Shown piece after piece: positions 17,116 to 25,777 of a stretch of DNA of 58,396 nucleotides. The DNA is from Embleya sp040605455 (GTDB taxonomy: Bacteria; Actinomycetota; Actinomycetes; Streptomycetales; Streptomycetaceae). Made by a program: the position numbers and the translations under genes. Where the stretch lies: NCBI RefSeq assembly GCF_040605455.1, contig NZ_JBEXCV010000044.1:1-58396 (forward strand), in the 5' to 3' direction. Under the pieces are notes generated by a model. That model was not told the origin of the DNA. It did no database searches and saw only the letters and a list, made by a program, of their open reading frames with translations. Each line of letters begins with the position of its first letter. Within the stretch, counting starts at the first letter, position 1.

Positions 17116-17475
17116 ATGGCGAGGCTGTTCTGGATCGCGGTCGGCGCCGGCGCCGGCGTCTGGGCCGCGCGCAAGGTCAAGGACAAGGCGTACAAGTACA
17201 CGCCCGAGGGCGTCGCCGACAATGTCACCGGCATCGGCGAGGCGATCAAGTACTTCGCGGACGAGATCCGCGCGGGCATGGCCGAACGCGAGCAGGAGCT
17301 GTACCGCGCCATCGGCGCGGACGTGGCCGCCGCGTCGCTGCCGCCCGCCCCGGTGCGGCGCGTGCTGCCCGGCACCCGCGAACCGCACGACGACTGGCAC
17401 GACGGGCGTGATCTCTACGACCCGCGTGAGCTGTACGAAGGCAAAGCAAGGTACGACCGAAGGGACGGCAGCTGA
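17116..17475 (+). CDS. Small membrane-associated protein (DUF6167-like)
   Basis: A 119-residue protein from ATG 17116. Residues 4-18 are a short hydrophobic segment (LFWIAVGAGAGVWAA), followed by a Lys-rich stretch and a helical charged domain. The C-terminus is acidic and Tyr-rich (DLYDPRELYEGKARYD). It matches in size and place the small streptomycete gene between DUF948 and alaS; I link it to DUF6167 by memory of that family only. Its TGA overlaps the alaS ATG by one base. Confidence 0.75.
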   Translation: MARLFWIAVGAGAGVWAARKVKDKAYKYTPEGVADNVTGIGEAIKYFADEIRAGMAEREQELYRAIGADVAAASLPPAPVRRVLPGTREPHDDWHDGRDLYDPRELYEGKARYDRRDGS

Positions 17476-20144
17476 TGGAATCGGCAGAGATCCGGAAGCG
17501 CTGGCTGCGCTTTTTCGAAGAGCGCGGACACACCGTCGTCCCCTCGGCTTCGCTGGTCGCGGACGACCCCACGCTGCTCCTGGTGAACGCCGGCATGGTG
17601 CCGTTCAAGCCGTACTTCCTCGGTGAGGTCAAGCCGAGCTTCAAGCGCGCCACCAGCGTGCAGAAGTGCGTGCGCACCTTGGACATCGAAGAGGTCGGCA
17701 AGACCACCCGGCACGGGTCGTTCTTCCAGATGTGCGGCAACTTCTCCTTCGGCGACTACTTCAAGGAAGGCGCGATCGCCCTCGCCTGGGAGTTGCTCAC
17801 CAACTCGATCGAGGACGGCGGCTACGGGCTGGACCCGGAGAAGTTGTGGATCACCGTCTACCTCGACGACGACGAGGCCGAGCGCATCTGGCGGGACGTG
17901 ATCGGCGTGCCCTCCGAGCGCATCCAGCGCCTGGGCAAGTCGGAGAACTTCTGGTCGATGGGCGTACCGGGTCCCTGCGGCCCGTGCTCGGAGATCAACT
18001 ACGACCGCGGCCCCGCCTACGGCGAGGAGGGCGGCCCGGCGGTCAACGGCGAGCGCTACCTGGAGATCTGGAACCTGGTCTTCATGCAGTACGAGCGCGG
18101 CGCCGGGACCGGCAAGGACGACTACCCGATCCTGGGCGAGTTGCCCGCGAAGAACATCGACACCGGGCTGGGCCTGGAGCGCCTCGCTTGCATCCTGCAG
18201 GGTGTCGACAACCTGTACGAGATCGACACGTCGCGGATGATCCTGGACCGCGCCGCCGACCTCGCGGGCAAGATCTACGGTCAGGACCACAAGAACGACG
18301 TGTCCTTGCGCGTGGTGGCCGACCACGTGCGCACCGCCGTGATGCTCATCGGCGACGGCGTGGTGCCGGGCAACGAGGGCCGCGGCTACGTGCTGCGTCG
18401 GATGATGCGCCGGGCGATCCGCAACATGCGCCTGCTCGGAGCCGAGGGCTCGACGCTGCACGACCTGGTCGAGACCACGATCAAGGCGATGGGTCCGCAG
18501 TACCCGAACCTGATCGAGGAGGCCGAGCGGATCGACGCGGTCTCGGTGGCCGAGGAGAAGCGCTTCCTGGCCCGACTCCAGGAGGGCACCGCGCTGCTGG
18601 ACGAGTCGATCGTCAAGGCGAAGAGCTCCGGCACCGCGGTACTCCCGGGCGAGGTCGCGTTCCTGCTGCACGACACCGAGGGCTTCCCGATCGACCTGAC
18701 CCTGGAGATCGCCGCCGAACAGGGCCTGGCGGTCGACGAGGACGGCTTCCGCCGGCTGATGAACGAGCAGCGGCAGCGGGCCAAGAAGGACGCCCAGGCC
18801 CGCAAGCAGGGGCTCGCCGACCTCTCCGTCTACCGCGAGGTCGCGGACGCGGCCGGCGGCACGGTATTCACCGGCTACCTGAACACCTCCAACGAGGTGA
18901 CCGTGGTCGGCCTGCTCGTGGACGGTGTGCCCGCGCCCGCCGCGCACGAGGGCGACGAGGTCGAGGTCGTGCTCGACCACACCCCCTTCTATGCCGAGGG
19001 CGGCGGCCAGCTCGCCGACACCGGCCGGATCCGGCTGGACACCGGCGCCGTGGTCGAGGTCCGCGACGTGCAGACCCCGGTGGCCGGCGTCACCGTGCAC
19101 CGGGGCCGGGTCCAGGTCGGCGAAGTACTGGTCGGCGCCCAGGCGTCGGCCCAGATCGACACCAACCGGCGGAACGCCATCGCCCGCGCGCACAGCGCGA
19201 CGCACCTGACCCACCAGGCGCTGCGCGACGCGCTCGGCCCGACCGCGGCGCAGGCCGGCTCGGAGAACGCGCCCGGCCGCTTCCGGTTCGACTTCGGCGC
19301 ACCCGGCGCGGTGCCGGGCAGCGTGCTCACCGACGTCGAGCAGAAGATCAACGAGGTGCTCGCGCGCGACTTGGACGTCACCGCCGAGGTGATGTCGATG
19401 GACGAGGCGAAGAAGCAGGGCGCCGTGATGATGTTCGGCGAGAAGTACGGCGACCAGGTCCGCGTGGTCACCATGGGGGACTACTCCAAGGAACTGTGCG
19501 GCGGCACGCACGTGCACAACACCGCCCAACTGGGCCTGGTGAAGCTGCTCGGCGAGTCCTCCATCGGCGCCGGCGTGCGCCGGGTCGAGGCGCTGGTGGG
19601 CACCGACGCGTACAACTTCCTGGCGCGCGAGCACACCATCGTCAACCAGCTCACCGACGTGGTGAAGGGCCGTCCGGAGGACCTGCCCGAGCGGGTCGCC
19701 TCGATCATGGCCAAGCTGCGCGACGCGGAGAAGGAGATCGCGGCGCTGCGCGGCGCCCAGGTGCTCCAGGCCGCCGCGGGTCTGGTCGAGGGCGCGCAGG
19801 ACGTGCACGGCGTCGCGCTGGCGACCGCGCAACTCCCGGACGGCACCACGCCGGACGACCTGCGCAAGCTCGCGCTGGACGTGCGCGGCCGGCTCGCCGC
19901 GCGCCCGGCCGCCGTCGCGGTCGTGTCGATCGTGAACGGCAAGCCGATGGTCGTGGTGGCCGCCAACGAGGCCGCGCGTGAGCGCGGCGTCAAGGCCGGC
20001 GAGCTGGTCCGCGTGGCCGCGCAGACCCTCGGCGGCGGCGGTGGCGGCAAGGACGACGTGGCCCAGGGCGGCGGCTCGAACCCGGCCAAGGTGGCCGACG
20101 CGCTGGCCGCGGTCACCCGGACAGTCGCCGAACGCGCCTCCTGA
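17475..20144 (+). CDS. alaS: Alanyl-tRNA synthetase
   Basis: A full-length 889-residue AlaRS that charges tRNA-Ala. The class II catalytic core contains KCVRTLDIEEVGKTTRHGSFF. The editing domain carries both zinc-type motifs, HSATH near residue 575 and CGGTHVHN near residue 675. The C-Ala domain ends in a Gly-rich region (LGGGGGGKDDVAQGGGSNPA) that is conserved in the family. Start ATG 17475 overlaps the previous stop by one base (TGATG) and is preceded by GAAGGGA. Confidence 0.98.
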   Translation: MESAEIRKRWLRFFEERGHTVVPSASLVADDPTLLLVNAGMVPFKPYFLGEVKPSFKRATSVQKCVRTLDIEEVGKTTRHGSFFQMCGNFSFGDYFKEGAIALAWELLTNSIEDGGYGLDPEKLWITVYLDDDEAERIWRDVIGVPSERIQRLGKSENFWSMGVPGPCGPCSEINYDRGPAYGEEGGPAVNGERYLEIWNLVFMQYERGAGTGKDDYPILGELPAKNIDTGLGLERLACILQGVDNLYEIDTSRMILDRAADLAGKIYGQDHKNDVSLRVVADHVRTAVMLIGDGVVPGNEGRGYVLRRMMRRAIRNMRLLGAEGSTLHDLVETTIKAMGPQYPNLIEEAERIDAVSVAEEKRFLARLQEGTALLDESIVKAKSSGTAVLPGEVAFLLHDTEGFPIDLTLEIAAEQGLAVDEDGFRRLMNEQRQRAKKDAQARKQGLADLSVYREVADAAGGTVFTGYLNTSNEVTVVGLLVDGVPAPAAHEGDEVEVVLDHTPFYAEGGGQLADTGRIRLDTGAVVEVRDVQTPVAGVTVHRGRVQVGEVLVGAQASAQIDTNRRNAIARAHSATHLTHQALRDALGPTAAQAGSENAPGRFRFDFGAPGAVPGSVLTDVEQKINEVLARDLDVTAEVMSMDEAKKQGAVMMFGEKYGDQVRVVTMGDYSKELCGGTHVHNTAQLGLVKLLGESSIGAGVRRVEALVGTDAYNFLAREHTIVNQLTDVVKGRPEDLPERVASIMAKLRDAEKEIAALRGAQVLQAAAGLVEGAQDVHGVALATAQLPDGTTPDDLRKLALDVRGRLAARPAAVAVVSIVNGKPMVVVAANEAARERGVKAGELVRVAAQTLGGGGGGKDDVAQGGGSNPAKVADALAAVTRTVAERAS

Positions 20145-20162
20145 GTCGTCCCCTACCCTCGT

Positions 20163-20213
20163 TCCCCCGGTGTGTGTGGAAGTCTGGAAGCGGACTCCCG
20201 TACCACCGGGGGA
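20163..20213 (+). terminator. Stem-loop between alaS and ruvX
   Basis: TCCCCCGGTG (20163-20172) pairs with CACCGGGGGA (20204-20213), a perfect 10-bp stem. The 31-nt loop contains a smaller AGTC/GACT stem. It begins 19 bp after the alaS stop, so it may be a terminator or partial attenuator. The 134-bp gap is the only interruption in the alaS-aroE run. Confidence 0.55.
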
Positions 20214-20278
20214 CTTGTATGACGGGGCGTCGTGCCCGAATAGTTCAGTGACGCAGAGCCTGTGACGGAGAGCCGACC

Positions 20279-20776
20279 TTGAGACGCGGAGTACGAATTG
20301 CGGTCGACGTGGGAGACGTTCGGATCGGCGTCGCGGCCAGCGACCCGCACGGCCTGATCGCCACCCCGGTGGAGACCGTGCCCGCGGGCAAGCGTGACGT
20401 GACCCGAGTCCTGGAGATCGTCGCCGAGTACGAGGCGATCGAGGTCGTGGTCGGGCTGCCGCGCTCGCTCTCCGGCAAGGAGGGCGCCGCGGCGGCGAAG
20501 GCCCGGCTGTTCGCCGGCCGACTGGTCGCCGCGCTCGACCCGGAGATCGGGGTGCGCCTGGTCGACGAGCGGTTGACCACCGTCACCGCGACCCGCGGGC
20601 TGCAGGCGTCCGGTGTCAAGGCGAAGAAGGCCCGCGGTGTCGTCGATCAGGCGGCCGCGATCGTGATCCTGCAAAACGCGCTCGACACCGAGCGCGGTTC
20701 CGGACGTCCGCCGGGCCTGGCGGCCTCTCCCGCCCCGGCCGGGTCCGTCTCCGACTCTGAAAGGCCCACGGCATGA
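20279..20776 (+). CDS. ruvX: RuvX/YqgF Holliday-junction resolvase-like protein
   Basis: A 165-residue RNase H-fold protein. AVDVGDVRIGVAASDP carries the first catalytic-type Asp, VVVGLPRSLSG is the conserved beta-strand region, and LVDERLTTV carries the second acidic position. The family has been linked to pre-16S rRNA processing and Holliday-junction resolution; which applies here is not shown. Start TTG 20279 is supported by GGAG 8 nt upstream. Its stop overlaps the mltG ATG by 4 bp. Confidence 0.92.
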   Translation: MRRGVRIAVDVGDVRIGVAASDPHGLIATPVETVPAGKRDVTRVLEIVAEYEAIEVVVGLPRSLSGKEGAAAAKARLFAGRLVAALDPEIGVRLVDERLTTVTATRGLQASGVKAKKARGVVDQAAAIVILQNALDTERGSGRPPGLAASPAPAGSVSDSERPTA

Positions 20777-21930
20777 GCGATCTCGGACTGCGCATGGAGT
20801 CGGAGCCGCGCAGCCGGCGACGGGGCAAGGACGACAACTCGCGGGGCGGCCGGCGCGGCCGGGGCCGCAAGAAGAAGAACCGCAGTGGTTGTGCGGTCTC
20901 GCTCGCGCTCGTGATCGTCCTCGCCATCGTCGGCGGCGGTGGCTATTGGGCCTACGGCTTCCTGAAGGACCGTTTCGGCCCGCCGCCGGACTACAGCGGC
21001 AACGGCTCGGGTTCGCTCGTGGTCGAGATCAAGCAGGGTTGGGCCACCCCACAGATGGCCAACGAGCTCAAGCGGGCCGGGGTCACCAAGAGCGTGGAGG
21101 CGTTCACCAAGGTCGCCCGCGAGGACAAGGACCAGCGCGCGTCCAAGATCCAGCCCGGCGCGTACACGATGGCCAAGCACATGTCCGCCAAGGCCGCCTT
21201 CGAGATCCTGGTCAACCCGAAGAACAAGCAGGACTTCATCCTCAGGCCCGGCCTCCGAGCCGCGCAGGTCTTCGAGGGGCTGGCCAAGACGCTCAAGGTG
21301 CCGAAGGAGAAGGTCGAGGCCGCGGCCAAGGACCCCTCGCTCGGGCTGCCCGACTACGCCAAGGGCAACATCGAGGGCTTCCTGTTCCCGGCGTCCTACG
21401 TCGCGGCCCCCGGCATGGACCCGCTCGTGGTGCTCAAGGACATGGTCGCCAAGGCGGTCAAGGAGTACGACAAGGACGGCCTGCCGGCGAAGGCCCAGCA
21501 ACTGGGCAAGTCGCCCTACGACCTGATCATCATCGCGAGCCTGGTCGAGGCCGAGGGCAAGACCACCGACGACAAGGGCAAGGTCGCCCAGGTCATCTAC
21601 AACCGGCTCGGCAAGAACATGTCGCTGGGTCTGGACTCGACGGTCAACTACTACCTCGGCAAGAGCAACATCCAGCTCACCAACAAGGAACTCACCGACG
21701 CGAGCAACCCGTACAACACGCGCGTCAAGAAGGGCCTGCCGCCCGGGCCGATCGGCAACCCGAGCAAGGCCGCGATCGAGGCGGCGGTCTCGCCGCCCGC
21801 GGGCAAGTACCTGTACTTCGTGACCGTCGACCCGCTGGTGGGCACCACCAAGTTCACCGACAACGACTCCGAGTTCCAGGAGTTCAAGAGCGAACTGTCC
21901 AAGTGGATCAAGGATCACCCCAACCCGTGA
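20773..21930 (+). CDS. mltG: Endolytic transglycosylase MltG (YceG-like)
   Basis: A 385-residue cell-envelope enzyme that cleaves nascent peptidoglycan glycan strands. Residues 1-40 are polar and strongly basic, 43-65 form one membrane anchor, and the rest is extracytoplasmic. It has the YceG/LysM-like N-terminal half and the catalytic segment ASLVEAEGK, where Glu259 aligns with the catalytic Glu of the family, then YNRLGKNMSLGLDSTVNYYL. It lies between ruvX and aroE with 4-bp overlaps on both sides, as in other streptomycetes. Confidence 0.94.
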   Translation: MSDLGLRMESEPRSRRRGKDDNSRGGRRGRGRKKKNRSGCAVSLALVIVLAIVGGGGYWAYGFLKDRFGPPPDYSGNGSGSLVVEIKQGWATPQMANELKRAGVTKSVEAFTKVAREDKDQRASKIQPGAYTMAKHMSAKAAFEILVNPKNKQDFILRPGLRAAQVFEGLAKTLKVPKEKVEAAAKDPSLGLPDYAKGNIEGFLFPASYVAAPGMDPLVVLKDMVAKAVKEYDKDGLPAKAQQLGKSPYDLIIIASLVEAEGKTTDDKGKVAQVIYNRLGKNMSLGLDSTVNYYLGKSNIQLTNKELTDASNPYNTRVKKGLPPGPIGNPSKAAIEAAVSPPAGKYLYFVTVDPLVGTTKFTDNDSEFQEFKSELSKWIKDHPNP

Positions 21931-22766
21931 CGACCCCGATCCCGACCCCCCGCCGGGCCGCCGTGCTCGGCTCGCCGATCCGGCACTCGTTGTCGCCGGT
22001 CCTGCACCGGGCCGCGTACGCCGAACTGGGCCTGACCCACTGGTCCTACGACGCGTTCGAGATCGACGAGGCGGCCCTGCCGGGCTTCGTCGCCGAACTC
22101 GACGCGACCTGGGCCGGGCTGTCGCTGACCATGCCGCTCAAGCGGGCGATCCGGCCGCTGCTCGACGAGATCGGGCAGGTCGCGCGCGACGTGGACGCGG
22201 TGAACACCGTGGTGTGCACCGCCGACGGCCGGCGCCTCGGTGAGAACACCGACGTGCCGGGCCTGGTCGCGGCACTGCGCGAACGCGGTGTGGACCGAGT
22301 CGAGTCGGCGGCCGTGCTCGGCGCGGGCGCCACCGCGACCTCGGCCCTGGCGGCGCTGCGCGAGATCACCGACGGGCCGGTACGGGTGTACGTGCGCGGC
22401 GAGGAGCGGGCCCGCGAGATGCGGGCCGCGGGTGAGCGGCTCGGCGTCGCGGTGCGGGTGCGGCCGTGGACCGAGACGGCCGAGGCGCTGCGGGCGCCGC
22501 TGGTGGTGGCGACCACGCCCAAGGGCGCCGTCGACCACCTCGCGATCGAGGTGCCCGCCGGGGCAGGCGTGCTCTTCGACGTCGTGTACGACCCGTGGCC
22601 CACCGCGCTCGCGGGTGCGTGGGGCCACGCGGGCGGCACGGTGGTGGGCGGGCTGGATCTGCTCGTGCACCAGGCCGTGCTCCAGGTCGAGTTGATGACC
22701 GGCCGGCCGGGTCCGTTGGCCGCGATGCGCGCGGCGGGCGAGGCGGCGCTGGCGGGGCGCGGTTGA
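21927..22766 (+). CDS. aroE: Shikimate dehydrogenase
   Basis: Reduces 3-dehydroshikimate to shikimate with NADPH, in the cytoplasm. The 279-residue product starts at GTG 21927, overlapping the mltG stop (GTGA). The substrate site is visible as LGSPIRHSLSP. The catalytic Lys72 lies in SLTMPLK and the catalytic Asp109 in GENTD. A Rossmann-type GAGATATSALAAL segment follows, and the C-terminal GGLDLLVHQA is family-typical. It opens the shikimate cluster that continues with aroC, aroK, aroB and aroQ, interrupted by a repeat-containing gap and a prepilin peptidase gene. Confidence 0.94.
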   Translation: MTTPIPTPRRAAVLGSPIRHSLSPVLHRAAYAELGLTHWSYDAFEIDEAALPGFVAELDATWAGLSLTMPLKRAIRPLLDEIGQVARDVDAVNTVVCTADGRRLGENTDVPGLVAALRERGVDRVESAAVLGAGATATSALAALREITDGPVRVYVRGEERAREMRAAGERLGVAVRVRPWTETAEALRAPLVVATTPKGAVDHLAIEVPAGAGVLFDVVYDPWPTALAGAWGHAGGTVVGGLDLLVHQAVLQVELMTGRPGPLAAMRAAGEAALAGRG

Positions 22767-22778
22767 GCGCGCGGCGCT

Positions 22779-22890
22779 GGTCGGGTGCCAGCGGCTGGGC
22801 GGCAGCGGTCGAGCGGCAGTGTTTGGGCGGCCTCGGTCGGGTGCCAGAGGTCGGGCGGCAGTAACCGGGTGCCGGTGATCAGACGCCGGT
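22779..22890. repeat. Four degenerate 28-bp tandem repeats after aroE
   Basis: Consecutive 28-bp units begin at 22779, 22807, 22835 and 22863. Units 1 and 3 agree at 24 of their first 27 positions (both begin GGTCGGGTGCCAG and end GGGCGGCAG); units 2 and 4 are more diverged. They lie in the 330-bp gene-free stretch 22767-23096 between aroE and the peptidase gene. No hairpin or promoter was obvious. Confidence 0.7.
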
Positions 22891-23096
22891 GATCGGGCGG
22901 GGTGGGGCCGGGCGGGCTGTTCGGGTGCCCCGGCGGTCCGGCCCGTGCTCCGCCCGATCGGCGCAGCGAGGCCGGCATACCGGCGTGTCCCCGGTCGAAT
23001 GCGTCGTCCCCAGGCTGCCGGACCATTCCGATCATCGGCTCGCCGCTGGGGACGACGGAACGTGACCGGGAGTCGATTCTGCGTATCGTCACGGGC

Positions 23097-23801
23097 GTGT
23101 TCCTCGGACTCACTCTCGCCTGTGCGCTGCTCGGCTTCGTCGCCGGGCTCGGTTTGCCCCGTCCCATCCATCTCCTGCTCGCCCAGGGCGCCGGCCCGGG
23201 GCCGCGCTCCCCGGTCGTCGAACCGGTGGCGGCCGCCACCGGGCGGTTCGCCCCACTGCCGCTCGCCGCGCTGACCGGCCTGGTGTGCGCGCTGCTGGCC
23301 TGGCGGCTCGGTCCGGGCCTGGACCTGCTCGCGTTCCTGGTGCTCGCGGTCGCCGGCGTCACCTTGGCCATCGTGGATGTGCGCACGCTGCGGCTGCCCG
23401 ACCCGGTGCTGCTGGTGACGCTGGCCACCGGGCTGACTCTGCTGGGCATGGAGTCGCTCGCGCTGGGCGACTTCACCGCCTACCGACGAGCCCTGCTCGG
23501 CGGTGTCACCCTGGCCGGCTATCACCTGTGCCTGGCCGCGCTTTCCCGCGGCTGCCTGGGCATGGGCGACGTCAAGCTCGCCGGCGTGCTCGGCATGCAT
23601 CTGACCTGGCTCGGCTGGGGTGTGCTCGTCACCGGTGTGTTCCTGGCGTTCCTGCTGGCGGGGCTCACCGCCGGGGTATTGATCTCGGTGGGCCGCGTGC
23701 GCCGGGACAGCCGGCTGCCTTTCGGGCCGTGGCTGCTGCTCGGTGCGCTCGGCGGGGTGTTGTGCGGCGCCGAGTTGTCCCGATTGCATCTCGCTTGGTG
23801 A
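23097..23801 (+). CDS. A24-type prepilin peptidase
   Basis: A 234-residue protein that is almost entirely membrane segments. The two catalytic aspartates of the A24 family are visible: Asp in VDVRTLRLPDP and Asp in GMGDVKLAG. There is no N-terminal cysteine-bearing methyltransferase domain, so this is the peptidase-only form. The family cleaves type IV or Tad pilin leader peptides; no pilin gene is in the window. The start is uncertain: GTG 23097 gives a product starting at the first membrane segment but has a poor ribosome binding site, and the frame is open upstream to 22902. A gene of this kind sits next to aroC in many streptomycetes. Confidence 0.82.
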   Translation: MFLGLTLACALLGFVAGLGLPRPIHLLLAQGAGPGPRSPVVEPVAAATGRFAPLPLAALTGLVCALLAWRLGPGLDLLAFLVLAVAGVTLAIVDVRTLRLPDPVLLVTLATGLTLLGMESLALGDFTAYRRALLGGVTLAGYHLCLAALSRGCLGMGDVKLAGVLGMHLTWLGWGVLVTGVFLAFLLAGLTAGVLISVGRVRRDSRLPFGPWLLLGALGGVLCGAELSRLHLAW

Positions 23802-23961
23802 GACGACGTCTGCTCGCGCGACGACTGTCCGACACCTGGACGCGGCGATGAGGGGCCGCCCCGGCATGAAAGGATTCGGGCGGACATCCGCCGGGCGCAT
23901 CCGGGAGGGCCCCGCGCCGTTCCCCGGACGTGCTCTGTGGCAAGCGCAAGAAGGAGCACTC

Positions 23962-25146
23962 GTGGGCAACCTACGCTGGCTGACCGCCGGGGAGTCGCAC
24001 GGCCCCGCACTCGTGGCCACCCTCGAAGGGCTGCCCGCCGGCGTGCCCATCACGACCGACCTGGTCGCGGACGCGCTCGCACGCCGCCGGCTGGGCTACG
24101 GGCGCGGCGCGCGGATGAAGTTCGAGCGCGACGAGGTCACCTTCCTCGGCGGCGTCCGGCACGGTCGTACCCAGGGCGGCCCGGTGGCGATCATGGTCGG
24201 CAACACCGAGTGGCCCAAGTGGGAGACGGTCATGTCGGCCGACCCGGTCGACCCCGACGTGCTCGCCGCGCAGGCCCGCAACGCCGCGCTGACCCGGCCC
24301 CGCCCCGGCCACGCCGACCTGGCCGGCATGCAGAAGTACGGCTTCGACGAGGCGCGGCCGATCCTGGAGCGGGCCAGCGCCCGGGAGACCGCCGCCCGGG
24401 TCGCGCTCGGCGCGGTCGCCAAGTCGTTCCTGGAGCAGGTGGCCGGTGTCCGGATCGTCAGCCACGTGGTCGAGTTCGGTGCGGCCAAGGCGCCCGCCGG
24501 CGTGCTGCCCGGCCCCGACGACACCGAGCGCCTGGACGCCGACCCGGTCCGCTGCTTCGACCCGGACGCCTCGGCCGCGATGGTCGCCGAAGTGGACGAC
24601 GCCCAGAAAGCCGGCGACACCCTCGGCGGCGTGGTCGAGGTGCTCGCCTACGGGCTGCCGCCGGGCCTGGGCAGTCACGTGCACTGGGACCGCCGGCTCG
24701 ACTCGCGGCTCGCGGGTGCGCTGATGGGCATCCAGGCGATCAAGGGCGTCGAGCTCGGTGACGGCTTCGAGCTGGCCCGGGTGCGCGGCTCGAAGGCGCA
24801 CGACGAGATCGTCAACACCCCCGACGGTGCCAAGCGCACCTCGCACCGCTCCGGCGGCGTCGAGGGCGGCATGTCCACCGGCGAGGTGCTGCGCGTGCGT
24901 GCGGCGATGAAGCCGATCGCCACAGTGCCCCGCGCGCTGGCCACGTTCGACGTGCGCACCGGCGAGCCCGCGCAGGCGCACCACCAGCGCTCCGACGTCG
25001 CGGCCGTGCCGGCCTCCGGCATCGTGGCCGAGGCGATGGTCGCGCTCGTACTGGCCGACCTGGTCACCGAGAAGTTCGGCGGCGACTCGGTCGCCGAAAC
25101 GGCCCGCAACGTGCGCGGCTACCTGGACGCGCTGGAGATTCGGTAG
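23962..25146 (+). CDS. aroC: Chorismate synthase
   Basis: Converts EPSP to chorismate using reduced FMN, the last shikimate-pathway step. The 394-residue product begins with the family signature LRWLTAGESHGPAL and contains RPGHADL and the C-terminal signature ARETAARVALGAVAK. GTG 23962 is the start, with AAGGAG 5 nt upstream; the open frame extends further but without homology. It is followed after 4 bp by aroK. Confidence 0.96.
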   Translation: MGNLRWLTAGESHGPALVATLEGLPAGVPITTDLVADALARRRLGYGRGARMKFERDEVTFLGGVRHGRTQGGPVAIMVGNTEWPKWETVMSADPVDPDVLAAQARNAALTRPRPGHADLAGMQKYGFDEARPILERASARETAARVALGAVAKSFLEQVAGVRIVSHVVEFGAAKAPAGVLPGPDDTERLDADPVRCFDPDASAAMVAEVDDAQKAGDTLGGVVEVLAYGLPPGLGSHVHWDRRLDSRLAGALMGIQAIKGVELGDGFELARVRGSKAHDEIVNTPDGAKRTSHRSGGVEGGMSTGEVLRVRAAMKPIATVPRALATFDVRTGEPAQAHHQRSDVAAVPASGIVAEAMVALVLADLVTEKFGGDSVAETARNVRGYLDALEIR

Positions 25147-25150
25147 CGCC

Positions 25151-25777
25151 ATGGCGGACATCGGGGACGCAGCAGACATCGAGACGGCGCACATCGAGGA
25201 CGGGGGCGGCCGCCCGCTCGTGGTCCTGGTCGGGCCGCCCGGCGCGGGCAAGACGACGGTGGGCCTGGTGCTCGCCCGGACGCACGGGGTCGGCTTCCGC
25301 GACACCGACACCGACGTCCAGGAGCGCGCCGGCAAGTCGATTCCGGACATCTTCGTCGACGAGGGCGAGGCGCGCTTTCGCGAGCTCGAACACCAGGCGG
25401 TCGCCGAGGCGCTCGCCGGCCACGCCGGAGTGCTCGCGCTCGGCGGCGGCGCGATCCTGGACGACGCCACCCGCGTGCTACTGAAGGGGCATCGGGTGGT
25501 CTTCCTGGAGGTCGACCTCGCGGACGCGGTCAAGCGGGTGGGTCTGGACGCGCCGCGCCCGCTCCTGATGGGCAATCCCAGGGCTCGCTGGCGCGAGCTG
25601 ATGGAGCAGCGCCGACCGCTGTACACCGAGGTCGCCGCCGTCACGGTGAACACCGCCGGACGCACCCCCGAGGACGTGGCCGCCGAGATCCGGGTCGCCC
25701 TCGGCCTCACCGAGCGGACCGCCCCCGACTCGGACCGATCCGGGCAGACGATGCCCGAGAAAGACGTGAATCGATGA
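25151..25777 (+). CDS. aroK: Shikimate kinase
   Basis: Phosphorylates shikimate at the 3-hydroxyl with ATP. The 208-residue P-loop kinase has Walker A GPPGAGKTT at 28-36, the shikimate-binding DTDTDVQERAG, and GGGAILDD. It is longer than usual (about 170), with a 20-residue acidic N-terminal extension and a 25-residue polar C-terminal tail. Ribosome binding site for ATG 25151 is weak (GGAG 13 nt upstream), so it may depend on coupling to aroC. Its stop overlaps the aroB ATG by 4 bp. Confidence 0.95.
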   Translation: MADIGDAADIETAHIEDGGGRPLVVLVGPPGAGKTTVGLVLARTHGVGFRDTDTDVQERAGKSIPDIFVDEGEARFRELEHQAVAEALAGHAGVLALGGGAILDDATRVLLKGHRVVFLEVDLADAVKRVGLDAPRPLLMGNPRARWRELMEQRRPLYTEVAAVTVNTAGRTPEDVAAEIRVALGLTERTAPDSDRSGQTMPEKDVNR

